64,000 nt of DNA from Corynebacterium curieae (GTDB lineage: Bacteria; Actinomycetota; Actinomycetes; Mycobacteriales; Mycobacteriaceae), in NCBI RefSeq assembly GCF_027570035.1, contig NZ_JAKMUU010000004.1, positions 186,001-250,000 of the forward strand. The letters are read 5' to 3'. How positions within the stretch are numbered: the stretch's first letter is position 1; each line of letters starts with the position of its first letter. The notes below the pieces were generated by a model, which had not been told where the DNA came from, ran no database searches, and worked only from the letters and a program-made list of their open reading frames with translations. Shown here piece after piece: positions 20,356 through 30,415 of this stretch. Made by a program: the position numbers and the translations under genes.

Positions 20356-21333
20356 GTGCTTAATTTCATTTACTGGCCAATCTCGGCCGTTTTATGGTTC
20401 TGGCACTGGCTGCTATCCTTCGTAATGGACCCATCGTGGGGCATTACGTGGATCCTGGCCATTGTGCTGCTGACCTGGACGCTTAAGGCGCTAATGGTCA
20501 AGCCGACCATCAGCCAGATTCGCTCCTCGCGCAAAATGCAGGAAATCCAGCCTAAGGTGCAGGAAATCCGGGCGAAGTATGGCAATGACCAAACCAAGGC
20601 CGCGCAGGAAATGCAGAAGGTCTACAAGGAATCCGGAGTCCGTCCGATGGCTGGCTGCCTGCCGGTCTTTGTGCAGATTCCGATGTTCGTTGGTTTGTTC
20701 CACGTGCTGCGCTCCTTCGACCGCACTGTCGCTGTGGCCGGTGGTATTGGCCACCCCAGTGGCGATCCGATGTCTATTGAAGAAAACGCCAATACCGCGA
20801 ACTACATCTTCAAGCCGGATCTGGTTCAACAGTTCCTGGACGCCAAGATCTTTGATGTACCACTGGTGACCAACCTGCGTTTGAATTCACCGATTGTAGA
20901 AGGCGTGACTACTAGCCAGGCGGCAGTAATCATCGTTCCGATGATTGCCATCATTGCAGTCATGACTCACTTCAATGCCCGCATGAGCTTGAACCGTCAA
21001 GAAGAGCGTCGTGCTGCTGGCAAAACTCAAGCTCCGCAGGGACAGAATGCGGAAATGATGCAGCAGCAAATGGCCATGATGTCCAAGATGATGCTGTGGG
21101 TCATGCCGGCCATGCTGATTTTCTCCGGCTTCATCTGGCCGATTGGTCTGCTGTTTTACATGATGGCCAATACCGTTTGGACCTTCTTCCAAACCCGCAT
21201 TGTCTATGCCAAGATGGACCGCGAGGAAGAAGAGGAGGAAGCCGCTAAGGCTGAGGCCAAGCGCACCTCTGCTCCTAAACCGGGTGCCCGTAAGAAGGAC
21301 AACCGCACAAAGAAACAGCGCAAAAACAAATAA
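20356..21333 (+). CDS. yidC: Membrane protein insertase YidC (Oxa1 family)
   Basis: 325 residues with five hydrophobic segments. The Oxa1 core contains [20 protein letters not shown] after the second helix and the [16 protein letters not shown] helix. The very basic tail ([20 protein letters not shown]) may bind ribosomes. It is the short actinobacterial type without the large periplasmic domain of Gram-negative YidC. The GTG start at 20356 comes 13 bases after yidD. Confidence 0.96.
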   Translation: MLNFIYWPISAVLWFWHWLLSFVMDPSWGITWILAIVLLTWTLKALMVKPTISQIRSSRKMQEIQPKVQEIRAKYGNDQTKAAQEMQKVYKESGVRPMAGCLPVFVQIPMFVGLFHVLRSFDRTVAVAGGIGHPSGDPMSIEENANTANYIFKPDLVQQFLDAKIFDVPLVTNLRLNSPIVEGVTTSQAAVIIVPMIAIIAVMTHFNARMSLNRQEERRAAGKTQAPQGQNAEMMQQQMAMMSKMMLWVMPAMLIFSGFIWPIGLLFYMMANTVWTFFQTRIVYAKMDREEEEEEAAKAEAKRTSAPKPGARKKDNRTKKQRKNK

Positions 21334-21353
21334 ACACGGAGGAGAACCCCATC

Positions 21354-21962
21354 GTGTCCGAGATGGACCCGTCAGTAGTATTCGGCTCCCGCTTGCCCCT
21401 CGCGCAGGCTTACCATGATTCGCTCGCTACGGACGGGTCCACTCGTGGTTTTATAGGCCCCCGCGAGGTGCCACGTCTGTGGGATAGGCACATTATTAAT
21501 TGCGCCGTCGTCAAGCAGGCTATCCCAGAAGGTGCCACGGTTATCGACGTCGGCTCAGGTGCTGGGCTGCCCGGTATTCCGCTGGCCATTGCGCGCCCGG
21601 ACCTGCAAATCACGCTGATTGAGCCGTTGCTCAAGCGCTATAATTACCTCAACGAGGTCGTTAAGGAGCTTGGCCTCGATAATGTCACGGTATTGCGTGG
21701 CCGTGCCGAGGAAGGCCCGATCAAAAAAGCTGTGGCGGGCGCGGACGTGGTGACTTCCCGAGCCGTGGCACCGCTGGGCAAGCTGGCCAAATGGTCCCTG
21801 CCGCTTGTTCGTAAAGGTGGCGAGATGATCGCGCTGAAGGGCTCCTCAGTACATGAGGAATTGGAGCGCGATGCTACCGACATTAAGAAGGCCGGCGGAG
21901 GAAAGGCCGAGGTCAGCACCATCGAGGGAACCACGATCATTCGTGTCCCGCGCGTGAACTAA
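21354..21962 (+). CDS. rsmG: 16S rRNA (guanine527-N7)-methyltransferase RsmG
   Basis: 202 residues with the SAM-binding motif [16 protein letters not shown] (near residues 65-80) and the [16 protein letters not shown] segment. It methylates G527 of 16S rRNA; loss of this activity is known to give low-level streptomycin resistance. The GTG start at 21354 follows CGGAGGAG. It lies directly upstream of parA, as in many actinobacteria. Confidence 0.96.
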   Translation: MSEMDPSVVFGSRLPLAQAYHDSLATDGSTRGFIGPREVPRLWDRHIINCAVVKQAIPEGATVIDVGSGAGLPGIPLAIARPDLQITLIEPLLKRYNYLNEVVKELGLDNVTVLRGRAEEGPIKKAVAGADVVTSRAVAPLGKLAKWSLPLVRKGGEMIALKGSSVHEELERDATDIKKAGGGKAEVSTIEGTTIIRVPRVN

Positions 21963-21972
21963 AGTAGACGGC

Positions 21973-22821
21973 ATGACTAATCCGCGCCTTATCACCATTG
22001 CTAACCAGAAAGGCGGCGTAGGTAAAACCACCTCCGCCGCCAACTTGGCCGCAGCGCTAGCTACAGAGGGCAAGAAAGTGCTGGTGATTGACCTCGACCC
22101 GCAGGGAAACGCCTCCACGGCCATGGGCGCGGAACATAACTCCGGCACCGATTCCAGCTATGAGGTCCTCCTAGGTGACTGCAGTGCGGAAAAGGCTATG
22201 CAGCCTTCTTCCCACAATGAGAATCTCTTTTGCATTCCCGCCACCATCGACTTGGCTGGCGCGGAGATTGAAATGGTGTCTTTGGTACGCCGCGAATTTC
22301 GGCTCTATGACGCCCTACATAACGGCTTTCTGGAAGAGTATGGCTTCGAATATGTCTTCATTGACTGCCCGCCATCGCTTGGCTTGCTTACCATCAATGC
22401 GATGACGTGCGCTGAAGAGGTTATCATCCCAATTCAATGCGAGTACTACGCCCTAGAGGGCGTGGGCCAGCTTTTGGGTAATATTTCCATGATTCGTGAA
22501 CACCTCAACGAGGACTTACACATTTCCGCCGTGCTGCTTACTATGTATGATGCTCGCACCCGTTTGGCGGAAGATGTGGCAGATAACGTTCGCGAGCAGT
22601 TTGGTGCCGTGGTGCTGGGCAATGTTATCCCGCGCTCCGTGCGTGTTTCCGAGGCGCCGGGGTACGGTACTACGGTTATTGATTACGCGCCCTCATCTAC
22701 TGGTGCGCGGGCCTACCTTGCGGCGGCTCGCGAGCTCAACCGGCGCGGCGATTATCGCCCGCATCCGACAACCGGTGCGATTGGCGTAAGCCCAGAGATT
22801 TACGCGGAATTGGAAGGATAG
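21973..22821 (+). CDS. parA: Chromosome partitioning ATPase ParA
   Basis: 282 residues with a deviant Walker A, KGGVGKTTSAANLA (residues 13-26), DLDPQGNAS and FIDCPPSLG. It binds DNA in the ATP form and drives segregation of ParB-parS complexes. It starts 10 bases after rsmG and is followed by parB after six bases. The matching parS sites lie 18-31 kb to the right in this window. Confidence 0.97.
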   Translation: MTNPRLITIANQKGGVGKTTSAANLAAALATEGKKVLVIDLDPQGNASTAMGAEHNSGTDSSYEVLLGDCSAEKAMQPSSHNENLFCIPATIDLAGAEIEMVSLVRREFRLYDALHNGFLEEYGFEYVFIDCPPSLGLLTINAMTCAEEVIIPIQCEYYALEGVGQLLGNISMIREHLNEDLHISAVLLTMYDARTRLAEDVADNVREQFGAVVLGNVIPRSVRVSEAPGYGTTVIDYAPSSTGARAYLAAARELNRRGDYRPHPTTGAIGVSPEIYAELEG

Positions 22822-22827
22822 GAACTC

Positions 22828-23868
22828 ATGGCAGAACAGAAGCAAGGCGGCCTTGGCAAAGGCCTAGCCGCACTCATCCCGTCCGGTCCTGATGCACCTA
22901 CCCGCAAGCCGCGCTTGGGCGATTCCGCTGCGGATATCATCTTGGGCAATTCCACTCCGCAGCCGAGCCGTAAGGGTGGCGAGGGCAAGCGCGTCAAAGG
23001 TGCCCCAACCATTCAACAGGGATCGGGTTCTAAGTCTTCCAAGAAGCGCCAGGCCACTCCGGCCCCAATTGGCGCGACCTATCGCGAGATTTCTATTGGG
23101 GATATTATCCCCAACCCCAAACAGCCTCGCACCGTCTTCGATGAAGATGAGCTTGCCGAGCTCGTACACTCCATTCGCGAGTTCGGCCTTTTGCAGCCTG
23201 TTGTTGTGCGTCCTTCCGAAGAGGGCGGCTTTGAGCTCATCATGGGTGAGCGCCGTTGGCGCGCTTCTTCCAAGGCGGGCCTAGCTACTATTCCAGCCAT
23301 CGTGCGCGACACCAAGGATGACAACCTGCTGCGCGATGCCCTGCTGGAAAACATCCACCGCGTGCAGCTCAACCCCTTGGAAGAGGCGCATGCTTACCAG
23401 CAGCTGCTGGAAGAATTCGGCGTTACACAAAACGAGCTGGCGGACCGCATTGGCCGCTCGCGCCCGCAAGTGACCAATATGCTGCGCCTGCTCAAGCTGC
23501 CAGTAGAGGTACAAAAGCGCGTTGCCGCAGGGACCTTATCTGCCGGCCATGCCCGCGCGCTTTTGTCCTTGGAGGACACCGAGGCCATGGAGTACATTGC
23601 CAACCGCATTATCGCGGAGGGCCTTTCCGTGCGCGCTACTGAGGAGGCCGTGACCCTCTATAAGCGTGACGGCAAGCCGGCTGAAACTAGGAAGAAGCAG
23701 CCAGCGCCGCAGCCGCAGTACTTCACCGATTCCGCTGAGCGGCTGTCCGATCGCTTCGATACCAAGGTCACCGTGACCATGGGCAAGCGCAAAGGAAAGA
23801 TGGTCGTGGAATTTGGAGACCAAGAAGATTTCGAGCGCATCATGTCGCTTATTGAGGGCCAGCAGTAG
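22828..23868 (+). CDS. parB: Chromosome partitioning protein ParB
   Basis: 346 residues. A basic, disordered N-terminal ~80 residues is followed by the CTP-binding box GERRWRA (140-146), box II ENIHR (174-178) and the helix-turn-helix [17 protein letters not shown] (about 203-219) that reads parS. The C-terminal ~45 residues form the dimer domain. It loads at parS, slides as a CTP clamp, recruits SMC and stimulates ParA. The start is ATG at 22828, six bases after parA. Confidence 0.97.
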   Translation: MAEQKQGGLGKGLAALIPSGPDAPTRKPRLGDSAADIILGNSTPQPSRKGGEGKRVKGAPTIQQGSGSKSSKKRQATPAPIGATYREISIGDIIPNPKQPRTVFDEDELAELVHSIREFGLLQPVVVRPSEEGGFELIMGERRWRASSKAGLATIPAIVRDTKDDNLLRDALLENIHRVQLNPLEEAHAYQQLLEEFGVTQNELADRIGRSRPQVTNMLRLLKLPVEVQKRVAAGTLSAGHARALLSLEDTEAMEYIANRIIAEGLSVRATEEAVTLYKRDGKPAETRKKQPAPQPQYFTDSAERLSDRFDTKVTVTMGKRKGKMVVEFGDQEDFERIMSLIEGQQ

Positions 23869-23877
23869 TTCGAGGCG

Positions 23878-24456
23878 ATGATCCTCGAGCCGGTGACCGA
23901 AGGCACGCGCATCCACCGCCAGGCTGCGCGTAGTACCTTTTGGGAGCTTGAGGCTGCGGTTAGCGATCCCGTTTTTGAAAAGGAAGCATGGCTGGCTACT
24001 ACCCTGCTGTCTTTTGGGCAGTGCGGCTTTACCGTGGGCGAGGACGCCACCATTTTGTTTTGTTCCCGTGAGGATGCCGCCGGCGCCGCCAAACTTCCCA
24101 CCGCACCCATTTCTGAGGATGCGGAGGTTATTACCTCGCTCTTCGTCAAGGCTCATTTAGCGGGGCGTGGCATTGAGGCAGTGCCTGTCGACGCCGCCAT
24201 TATGCACCTAACTAACCGCGGCAGCTGCGCAGTAGAGGTTTTTGGCTATTACGGTGACCCCCTTGCTGCGGCAGAATTTTTGGGCCATAAGCCAGCCTAT
24301 ATCGGGCTAATGCCTTATGACACTCTGCGCTCAGCCGGCTTCGAGGTGGCCGCCGATCACCCAGTACTCCCCCGCCTGCGCTTGGAGCTTCCGCCGGAGC
24401 ACGATGTGCTCAGTGCGGCGGCTGTTGAAGATTTCCTAGCTCGCGCTTTGGCCTAG
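23878..24456 (+). CDS. Conserved hypothetical, possibly GNAT-related, downstream of parB
   Basis: 192 residues, soluble. It occupies the place of the Rv3916c gene between parB and the convergent cwlM gene in Mycobacterium. The segment VITSLFVKAHLAGRGIEAVPVDAAI resembles GNAT motif A (a beta strand, then GRGIE), followed by AVEVFGYYGD and AAEFLGHKPA, which could be the end of an acetyltransferase fold. I regard the GNAT link as likely but not proven. It starts nine bases after parB and is probably in the same mRNA. Confidence 0.6.
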   Translation: MILEPVTEGTRIHRQAARSTFWELEAAVSDPVFEKEAWLATTLLSFGQCGFTVGEDATILFCSREDAAGAAKLPTAPISEDAEVITSLFVKAHLAGRGIEAVPVDAAIMHLTNRGSCAVEVFGYYGDPLAAAEFLGHKPAYIGLMPYDTLRSAGFEVAADHPVLPRLRLELPPEHDVLSAAAVEDFLARALA

Positions 24457-24466
24457 GTGACTAGGT

Positions 24467-25648
24467 CTAGGCCTGCTCGGCTTGCAGAAGCTCGGAGAAC
24501 TTATATGCGCCTGTCACAGCGGTGTCCTGCTCCATGAGGTACATGCGCTTTACTGCAATGACGATGGCTTCGGCAATGTCATCGCGGCGGGACGGATTGG
24601 TGAGAATCTTTACGTCTTCTGGGTTGGTCAGATATCCCAGCACTATCTGGATGACCGGCATCTGGGTCAGGCGCAGCAGATCCCAGGTGCGGCCGTGGTT
24701 GCCGCAGTCTAGCAGCTCGGTGCGGGCGACGATTTCGCGCTGGATGAACCCAGAGAGGGTCTCACCAATGAGCGAGGAATTGCCCAACTCAGAACCAAAG
24801 TAGAAGGTGGCAACACCATTGGCCTTCTCATTGGGGTAAGAATCGCAGGCCAAAGAAATCACAATGTCCGCATCGAAGGCATTTGCCAGTTCGGCGCGCG
24901 ACTTTACATCAGCATCGGAGGTGCGGGGCCGGGAGATGATGGTCTCCATTCCCGCTGCAATCATGCGCCCTTCGATTCGCTGGGTAAGATCCCACAGGAT
25001 TTCTTGCTCTGAAATATCGCCGAAGCGACCCTTGACCAGCTGTCCAGCTTCGCCGCCGCTTAGGGCGGGATCGATGACGACGCGCTTGCCGGCCAGCTTC
25101 GGGCCTGCGTTGCGCACGCGCTCGCGTTCTTGAATATTGTGTGCGGAGCCGCCAGTGATGCGGCGGCCGAGCAGACCAAGCGCGCGGATGGTGGCGGGGC
25201 CGCATACACCGTCTTCTTGCAGGCCGCAGTTGTGTTGGTATTCCTTCAGCGCGGCGTGGGTATTAGGGCCGAAGTGGCCATCTACACGCTGCTGGTAGAA
25301 ACCAAGTTCTTGCAGTTGCTGCTGCAGCTGGGAGATATCGTCACCCACCAGTGCATTTGCGGGCTCGTAGCTGAGCACGCGGCTGCCGAGCGTGTACGAG
25401 GCTTGGCGCAGTTCGCGCAGGGTGAGGTCATCGATCTCACCCGTGGGCACGATGCCGCGCGATTGCTGAAAGGCCTTGAGGACCTCAGACAAATTGGCAT
25501 CAAAGCTCTTGTCGCTCTCGGAGTACTTCTGCTTCTTCCATGCAGAAAGCTCCCCCTTGAAATCTGACAAGAGGCCGAGACGGGCCAAGGTGGCGCGAGC
25601 CTCAGCTACACGCACGCTTGTATCGCCGACTCGAAGAACGCGATTCAC
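24467..25648 (-). CDS. cwlM: CwlM-type pseudo-amidase (MurA regulator candidate)
   Basis: 393 residues: two peptidoglycan-binding-like repeats (residues ~5-70 and ~85-155), then an amidase_3 domain. There is no signal peptide, so it is cytoplasmic. In the amidase domain the usual DPGHGG reads DPALSGG, SxHxN reads SLACDS, and the late catalytic Glu before GFLSN is replaced (IVLGYLTN). It should therefore be inactive, in keeping with mycobacterial CwlM, a cytoplasmic regulator of MurA. The start is GTG at 25646-25648 with AAAGGGG upstream; the ATG at 25690 has no binding site. Neighbours trxC, trxB and sigM keep the mycobacterial order. Confidence 0.82.
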   Translation of the reverse strand: MNRVLRVGDTSVRVAEARATLARLGLLSDFKGELSAWKKQKYSESDKSFDANLSEVLKAFQQSRGIVPTGEIDDLTLRELRQASYTLGSRVLSYEPANALVGDDISQLQQQLQELGFYQQRVDGHFGPNTHAALKEYQHNCGLQEDGVCGPATIRALGLLGRRITGGSAHNIQERERVRNAGPKLAGKRVVIDPALSGGEAGQLVKGRFGDISEQEILWDLTQRIEGRMIAAGMETIISRPRTSDADVKSRAELANAFDADIVISLACDSYPNEKANGVATFYFGSELGNSSLIGETLSGFIQREIVARTELLDCGNHGRTWDLLRLTQMPVIQIVLGYLTNPEDVKILTNPSRRDDIAEAIVIAVKRMYLMEQDTAVTGAYKFSELLQAEQA

Positions 25649-25735
25649 GCCTTTTACCCCTTTCGCAGCCCGCTTTAATTTGGGCCGCATTCCAGAATTT
25701 CTACACGCTTAATCTAATAGAAATTAGATTAACAG

Positions 25736-26059
25736 TTAAAGCTGCTTTTTCACTTGCGCCACGATGTCATCTTTAGAACGCAGACCAACAAATTCATCTA
25801 CCTTCTCGCCGTGGTTGAAAATCAGCACGTTTGGGATGGACATGATCTGGAACATGGCGCCCAGATTGCGCTCTTCATCCACGTTTACTTTGGCGATGGT
25901 GACCTGGCCAGCAAGCTCGTCTGCCACCTCTTCCAGGATGGGGGAAAGCTTCTTGCAGGGGCCACACCATTCAGCCCAGAAGTCTACGACGACGGGCTTA
26001 TCGGACTCGATGACGTCCTGACGGAACGTATCGGTGGTTACATTCTTGACGTTGCTCAT
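25736..26059 (-). CDS. trxA: Thioredoxin
   Basis: 107 residues with the active site WCGPC (Cys32, Cys35) and the cis-Pro loop MSIPNVLIF. It reduces disulfides in the cytoplasm and is itself reduced by the thioredoxin reductase encoded six bases upstream. It corresponds to trxC of Mycobacterium at the same place. Transcription probably continues from trxB. Confidence 0.96.
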   Translation of the reverse strand: MSNVKNVTTDTFRQDVIESDKPVVVDFWAEWCGPCKKLSPILEEVADELAGQVTIAKVNVDEERNLGAMFQIMSIPNVLIFNHGEKVDEFVGLRSKDDIVAQVKKQL

Positions 26060-26065
26060 ACTAAA

Positions 26066-26992
26066 TTAACGGTTTTCTGCGAGGAAATGTTCCGCATCAA
26101 TTGCTGCACGGCAACCGGAGCCGGCAGCGGTAATTGCCTGCTGGTAGTGGTCATCCACCAAGTCACCGCAGGCGAAAACACCTGGTAGGGAGGTTTTAGT
26201 GGTGGGCTGGTCAACTACAACATAGCCGTTGTCATTGAGCTCAACCTGATCATTGAGGAAGGAAGAGCGCGGATCATGGCCAATTGCTACGAACATGGCA
26301 GTGACGTCCAAGGTGGAAGTCTCGCCGTTGGTGACGTCCTTGAGTTTGAGTGCGCCGACCTTGCCATCGGCTTCAATAACTTCTTCGACGATCTTATTGG
26401 TCTCCCACTTGATCTTTTCGTTGGCCTGGGCGCGCTCCAGCATGATCTTGGAGGCGCGGAAGTTCTCGGAGCGGTTCACAATGGTGACAGAGTCCGCGAA
26501 CTTGGTGAGGAAGGTAGCCTCCTCCATGGCAGAGTCGCCGCCGCCGATAACAGCGATATTGTGGTCCTTGAAGAAGAAGCCATCGCACGTAGCGCAGGTA
26601 GAAACGCCGCGGCCGGTAAGTTCTTCCTCACCTGGTACGCCGAGGTGGCGCGGGGCGGCACCGGTGGCGAGGATGACGGCGCGGGCCTCAAAGAGCTCGT
26701 CACCCACGTGCAGCTTTTTAATATCGCCTTCCAGCTCAACGGAGTCAACGACCTCCATGCGGAGATCCGCACCGAAGCGGATGGCCTGGGCGCGCATTTC
26801 TTCCATGAGCTCTGGGCCCATGATGCCCTTTTGGAAGCCGGGGTAGTTTTCTACCTCGGTGGTATTCATAAGCTCGCCGCCGTACTCGAAGCCCTCGAAG
26901 ACAATCGGGTTGAGCTCGGCGCGTGCCGCGTACAGCGCGGCGGTGTAACCGGCAGGGCCGGAACCTACGATGGCAACATCGTGGACGGTCAT
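26066..26992 (-). CDS. trxB: Thioredoxin reductase (NADPH)
   Basis: 308 residues, an FAD flavoprotein that passes electrons from NADPH to thioredoxin. FAD motif [10 protein letters not shown] (residues 10-19), redox centre CATC near residue 135, NADPH motif [10 protein letters not shown], and the late FACGDLVDD. The start is ATG at 26990-26992 with GGGAG upstream; the ORF extended to 27058 runs into the sigM gap. It is followed by thioredoxin after six bases. In Corynebacterium glutamicum this pair is known to respond to SigM. Confidence 0.96.
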   Translation of the reverse strand: MTVHDVAIVGSGPAGYTAALYAARAELNPIVFEGFEYGGELMNTTEVENYPGFQKGIMGPELMEEMRAQAIRFGADLRMEVVDSVELEGDIKKLHVGDELFEARAVILATGAAPRHLGVPGEEELTGRGVSTCATCDGFFFKDHNIAVIGGGDSAMEEATFLTKFADSVTIVNRSENFRASKIMLERAQANEKIKWETNKIVEEVIEADGKVGALKLKDVTNGETSTLDVTAMFVAIGHDPRSSFLNDQVELNDNGYVVVDQPTTKTSLPGVFACGDLVDDHYQQAITAAGSGCRAAIDAEHFLAENR

Positions 26993-27076
26993 TGCTAACT
27001 CCCTTAAATCAGAGTGTGGTTTCGCGTAACGCCATGAGTCTACCCGCCACGGTGGCAAACGTCGGTATTAGCAAAC

Positions 27077-27625
27077 TCACCCGATGGCGACGCGTAGGAC
27101 TTGTCTTGCGCGGGCACGGCGGGATTTGATGGTGCCGGGCTTTACCCCTTGGGCGGTGGCGACTTCGCCAACGCGGAAACCGGCGACGTCGGTAAGTACC
27201 AGCGCCTCTCGTTGATCCTCACGCAGCAGCTGCATGGCCTCGCGCACCACCAGCTGCTCCGCTAGGTTTTCGGAGGGATTATGTGCCAGCAGCGGATTGC
27301 GATCGTCTTCGAAGTCTTCCGCATCTAAAGAGGCATTTTCCCTGTTCGAGCGGTGGTTGAGGTAGTCATAACCAGAGTTTTTCACCAGCCGGTGCAGCCA
27401 GGTCGACAGCGCGGACTCGCGGCGATACGAGTGTAGATTGCAACTGGCGCGCAGAAAGGCTTCCTGGACCACATCTTGGGCGTCATGATCGTTTCTGGTG
27501 TAGCGGCGTGCCACTGTGGTCAGCCGCGTGCGGTGGCGTTCCACGATGGTGGAAAAGGCCTTATTGTCCCCCTCGATAAAAGCATCAACTAGTTCTTCGT
27601 CACTGCGCTCATGACTAATAGTCAT
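27077..27625 (-). CDS. sigM: ECF RNA polymerase sigma factor SigM
   Basis: 182 residues. Sigma region 2 has DHDAQDVVQEAFLRA, and region 4 has REALVLTDVAGFRVGEVATAQGVKPGTIKSRRARAR. It is placed directly upstream of trxB-trxC as in C. glutamicum and M. tuberculosis, where SigM controls disulfide-stress genes or surface functions. Mycobacterium has the anti-sigma gene rsmA between sigM and trxB; here only 84 bases separate them, so no anti-sigma factor is encoded at the locus. A TATATA stretch about 28-33 bases upstream may be a promoter. Confidence 0.9.
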   Translation of the reverse strand: MTISHERSDEELVDAFIEGDNKAFSTIVERHRTRLTTVARRYTRNDHDAQDVVQEAFLRASCNLHSYRRESALSTWLHRLVKNSGYDYLNHRSNRENASLDAEDFEDDRNPLLAHNPSENLAEQLVVREAMQLLREDQREALVLTDVAGFRVGEVATAQGVKPGTIKSRRARARQVLRVAIG

Positions 27626-27708
27626 ATGTAAATTTCCCCCCGGATCAATAACTCTTATATACAGTGTGACCCGAGGGAAGCTAGGGCGCGAGCGCTAGGC
27701 TGTACAGT

Positions 27709-30234
27709 CTATTGACCAGCCCGCACGCGCAGAGTGCGCCGCAGGTTATCTCGGCACTCCAGCAGCACGCGGCGCAGCGCACCTGGAAGCTCTCGGTGCA
27801 GCAGGTGTGTCGTGGCGGCATCGGCCATGGGCAACTCTGGGTAGAAGCCACGGATGAGGCGGTTGGCAATCTCAATCGGGTGCGCGGCCCAGATATCCTC
27901 AACGCGGGAGAAGAATTCCTCCGCAAAGGCCTCCTGCAGCGCGGCCGAGCGCGGCGCATTGAAGCCGGCAACCAGCGCGTCCACCTCGGCATTGGAGTAC
28001 GCACCAGGGGCAAGCGCCTTATCGAATGCAGCGCGCTTGGTCTCCGGCGTGGGGAAGGCGTGGCTGGCGCCGAGGAATTCGGTAGAGCCGGTCAGCGTAT
28101 TATCGCGCTGCTTTTCCTCCTCGAGCTCGGCCGGGGTTACGGCATCGCGGGCAGCGAGGGCGCGCAGGACGGACCAGCGGATTTCGGGGTCCAAACGAAG
28201 GCCCGCAATGTCACCGGAAAGCAGGGCCTTAAGGCGCTCGGTGCCGGATTGCTCCGGTGTTGCGGCGAGGGCGCGGATGGCGGCGCGAGCGAGCACAAGC
28301 TGCGCATCCGAGGCTGATTCGGCCTCGTCTAGGTGGCCCCAGATTGCCTCGGCATAGTCAGTGCGGGCCTGCTCGAGCTCTGCGTCCGCAACATAGTGCG
28401 CAATGGCAAAATTGGCATTGGCGCAGGCAGTAGCCAGCAGCGTCGTGTTGGTCTCGTAGGCTTCGTGCTTGACGACGCCCCCGACATAGTCAACCGCCGT
28501 CAATTCCCCATCGCGAGTGAGGTTCCACAGGGCGGTCCAAATGACCGCGCGGGTCAATTCATCCTCGATCTCGGTTAAGCGGTGCTCGACGGTATCCAGC
28601 GAAGTCTCGTCGAAGCGGATCTTGGCGTAGGTATGGTCGGCGTCGTTAAGCAGCAGCAATGCTGGGGCCGGGAGACCGGCTGCCTCATCAATGATGGTAC
28701 GGGTGGTGCCATCGCCGGCTGGGAGATCGATGTCGATCTCGCGGTACTTGTGTAGGGAAGCATCAAAAAGCGAGGCGGTTAGGCGGTGTGGCCGGGTGAC
28801 ATCCTCGGCCTCCGCAATGATGGCTAGCTCCGCAATCTTCTCGCCTTCGGTGTGCAACTCGGGAGTGAGCGTATCTGGGCCCCAGGTGCGCAGCCAAGCG
28901 TCCGACCAAGCATCGAGGTCGCGGTCCGTGTGCTTTTTGAGCGCCCTCAAGAGGTCATCAAAGGTGGCGGCGGCAAAGGCGTGCTCTTGGAAGTAGTCGC
29001 GGGCACCGGCGTAGAAATTATCGCGGCCGACATAGTGCACCAGCTGCTTGAGCACCGCGGCGCCTTTGGCATAGGTAATGCCGTCGAAGTTCTGGCGCGC
29101 GGCATCCACGTCTGGGATCTCCGCCTTGATCGGGTGTGTAGTGGGCAGCTGGTCTTGCAGATAAGCCCAATTCTTGCGGGCGCCGGCAAAATTGGCCCAG
29201 GCCTCGACGTATGCGGTGCCGTGTACGGAAGAATCGGCGCCCATAAATTCCGCAAAGGACTCCTTGAGCCACAAGTCATCCCACCACTGAGGGGTGACTA
29301 GATCACCGAACCACATATGGGACATCTCGTGCAGGATGGTGTTTGCACGGCCGGCATGCTGCGCGCGGGTGGCATGGGAGCGGAAAATGTAGTTCTCTGT
29401 GAAGGTCACCAAGCCAGGGTTTTCCATGGCACCCAGGTTGTACTCGGGCACAAAGATGGAATCGTACTTGCCCCACGGATAGGGATAGCCAAAATTCTGG
29501 TGGAAGAAGTCCATGCCTTGGGCGGTAAGTTCCAGAATTTCCTCGTCGAGGTGCTCAAACATGGACGCGCGCGCAAAGGCGCGCAGCTGTACCGAGTGGC
29601 TGCCATCCGGCGCGGTCCACGTGCGCTCTTGATACTTGTAGGGACCGGCGGCGAAAGAAGTCAGGTACGTCGATAGTGGCGGAGTCGGCGCAAAAGTAAC
29701 GGTGGCGATATCGCCCTCCTCGCGGCGTTCGACTTCTGGCTGATTGGAGAGAATCTGCCACTGTTTCGGTGCGGTCATGTGTACGTGGAAGACGGCCTTG
29801 AGGTCCGGTTGCTCTAGGCACGGAAAGATGCGGCGGGCATCGGAAGGCTCGAGGTGCGAATACAGGTAGGTCGAGTCATCGGCCTGATCATGCATGCGGT
29901 GCAGTCCCTGTCCGGTGCGGGAATAACGAGAGTGGCTGGTGATCTCGATGGCAAGGTCCTCGCCTACCGGCAGATCGTGCAGGCGGATGATGCCGCCGTC
30001 GAAGTCCACCTCTTGCGGGGTGCCATTGACCTTGACCTCTGCGACTGATTCGCCCAGGTAATCCAGGAAAAGTTTTGGCTCGCTGCTGCTGAGTTCGATG
30101 CGGGTAGTCACGCGGTAGGTGGGCTCATCGAGTACCCCTGAGACATCGAGGTGGAGGTGATAGGCGCGCAGGTCCACCGCCGCTGCGCGTCCTTGAAGCA
30201 ACTCGTGCTGGGTCTTGTGCTGTGGTGCGGTCAT
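27709..30234 (-). CDS. pepN: Aminopeptidase N (M1 metallopeptidase)
   Basis: 841 residues. The exopeptidase motif GAMENPG is followed by the zinc site HEMSH with the third ligand in KESFAEF 18 residues later; a Tyr-containing transition-state region and a long helical C-terminal domain (ERAP1-like) follow. It removes N-terminal residues from peptides, probably in the cytoplasm since no signal peptide is present. It lies between sigM and the YceI gene, a spot where Mycobacterium has no such gene, so it looks like an insertion into a conserved cluster. Confidence 0.95.
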   Translation of the reverse strand: MTAPQHKTQHELLQGRAAAVDLRAYHLHLDVSGVLDEPTYRVTTRIELSSSEPKLFLDYLGESVAEVKVNGTPQEVDFDGGIIRLHDLPVGEDLAIEITSHSRYSRTGQGLHRMHDQADDSTYLYSHLEPSDARRIFPCLEQPDLKAVFHVHMTAPKQWQILSNQPEVERREEGDIATVTFAPTPPLSTYLTSFAAGPYKYQERTWTAPDGSHSVQLRAFARASMFEHLDEEILELTAQGMDFFHQNFGYPYPWGKYDSIFVPEYNLGAMENPGLVTFTENYIFRSHATRAQHAGRANTILHEMSHMWFGDLVTPQWWDDLWLKESFAEFMGADSSVHGTAYVEAWANFAGARKNWAYLQDQLPTTHPIKAEIPDVDAARQNFDGITYAKGAAVLKQLVHYVGRDNFYAGARDYFQEHAFAAATFDDLLRALKKHTDRDLDAWSDAWLRTWGPDTLTPELHTEGEKIAELAIIAEAEDVTRPHRLTASLFDASLHKYREIDIDLPAGDGTTRTIIDEAAGLPAPALLLLNDADHTYAKIRFDETSLDTVEHRLTEIEDELTRAVIWTALWNLTRDGELTAVDYVGGVVKHEAYETNTTLLATACANANFAIAHYVADAELEQARTDYAEAIWGHLDEAESASDAQLVLARAAIRALAATPEQSGTERLKALLSGDIAGLRLDPEIRWSVLRALAARDAVTPAELEEEKQRDNTLTGSTEFLGASHAFPTPETKRAAFDKALAPGAYSNAEVDALVAGFNAPRSAALQEAFAEEFFSRVEDIWAAHPIEIANRLIRGFYPELPMADAATTHLLHRELPGALRRVLLECRDNLRRTLRVRAGQ

Positions 30235-30321
30235 ACCTACGAACTATAGTTACCGCCATCACTGAGGGTACTGGGGGTGGCTGATCCATATGCCGAGGCC
30301 AGCGAATTGGGGCGGCCGAAG

Positions 30322-30366
30322 AAAAAGAAGAGCCGAACGAAGGAGTGATTTCCTCAGTTCGGCTTC
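30322..30366 (-). terminator. Rho-independent terminator of the YceI gene
   Basis: Stem AGCCGAAC (30331-30338) / GTTCGGCT (30357-30364), then a minus-strand CTTCTTTTTC tail. It lies between the YceI gene and pepN, so pepN has its own promoter. Confidence 0.8.
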
Positions 30367-30415
30367 TTAACTATGGGTATATGTGGGGCGCGAGTGAGGC
30401 GCTCCTACCTAGGCC

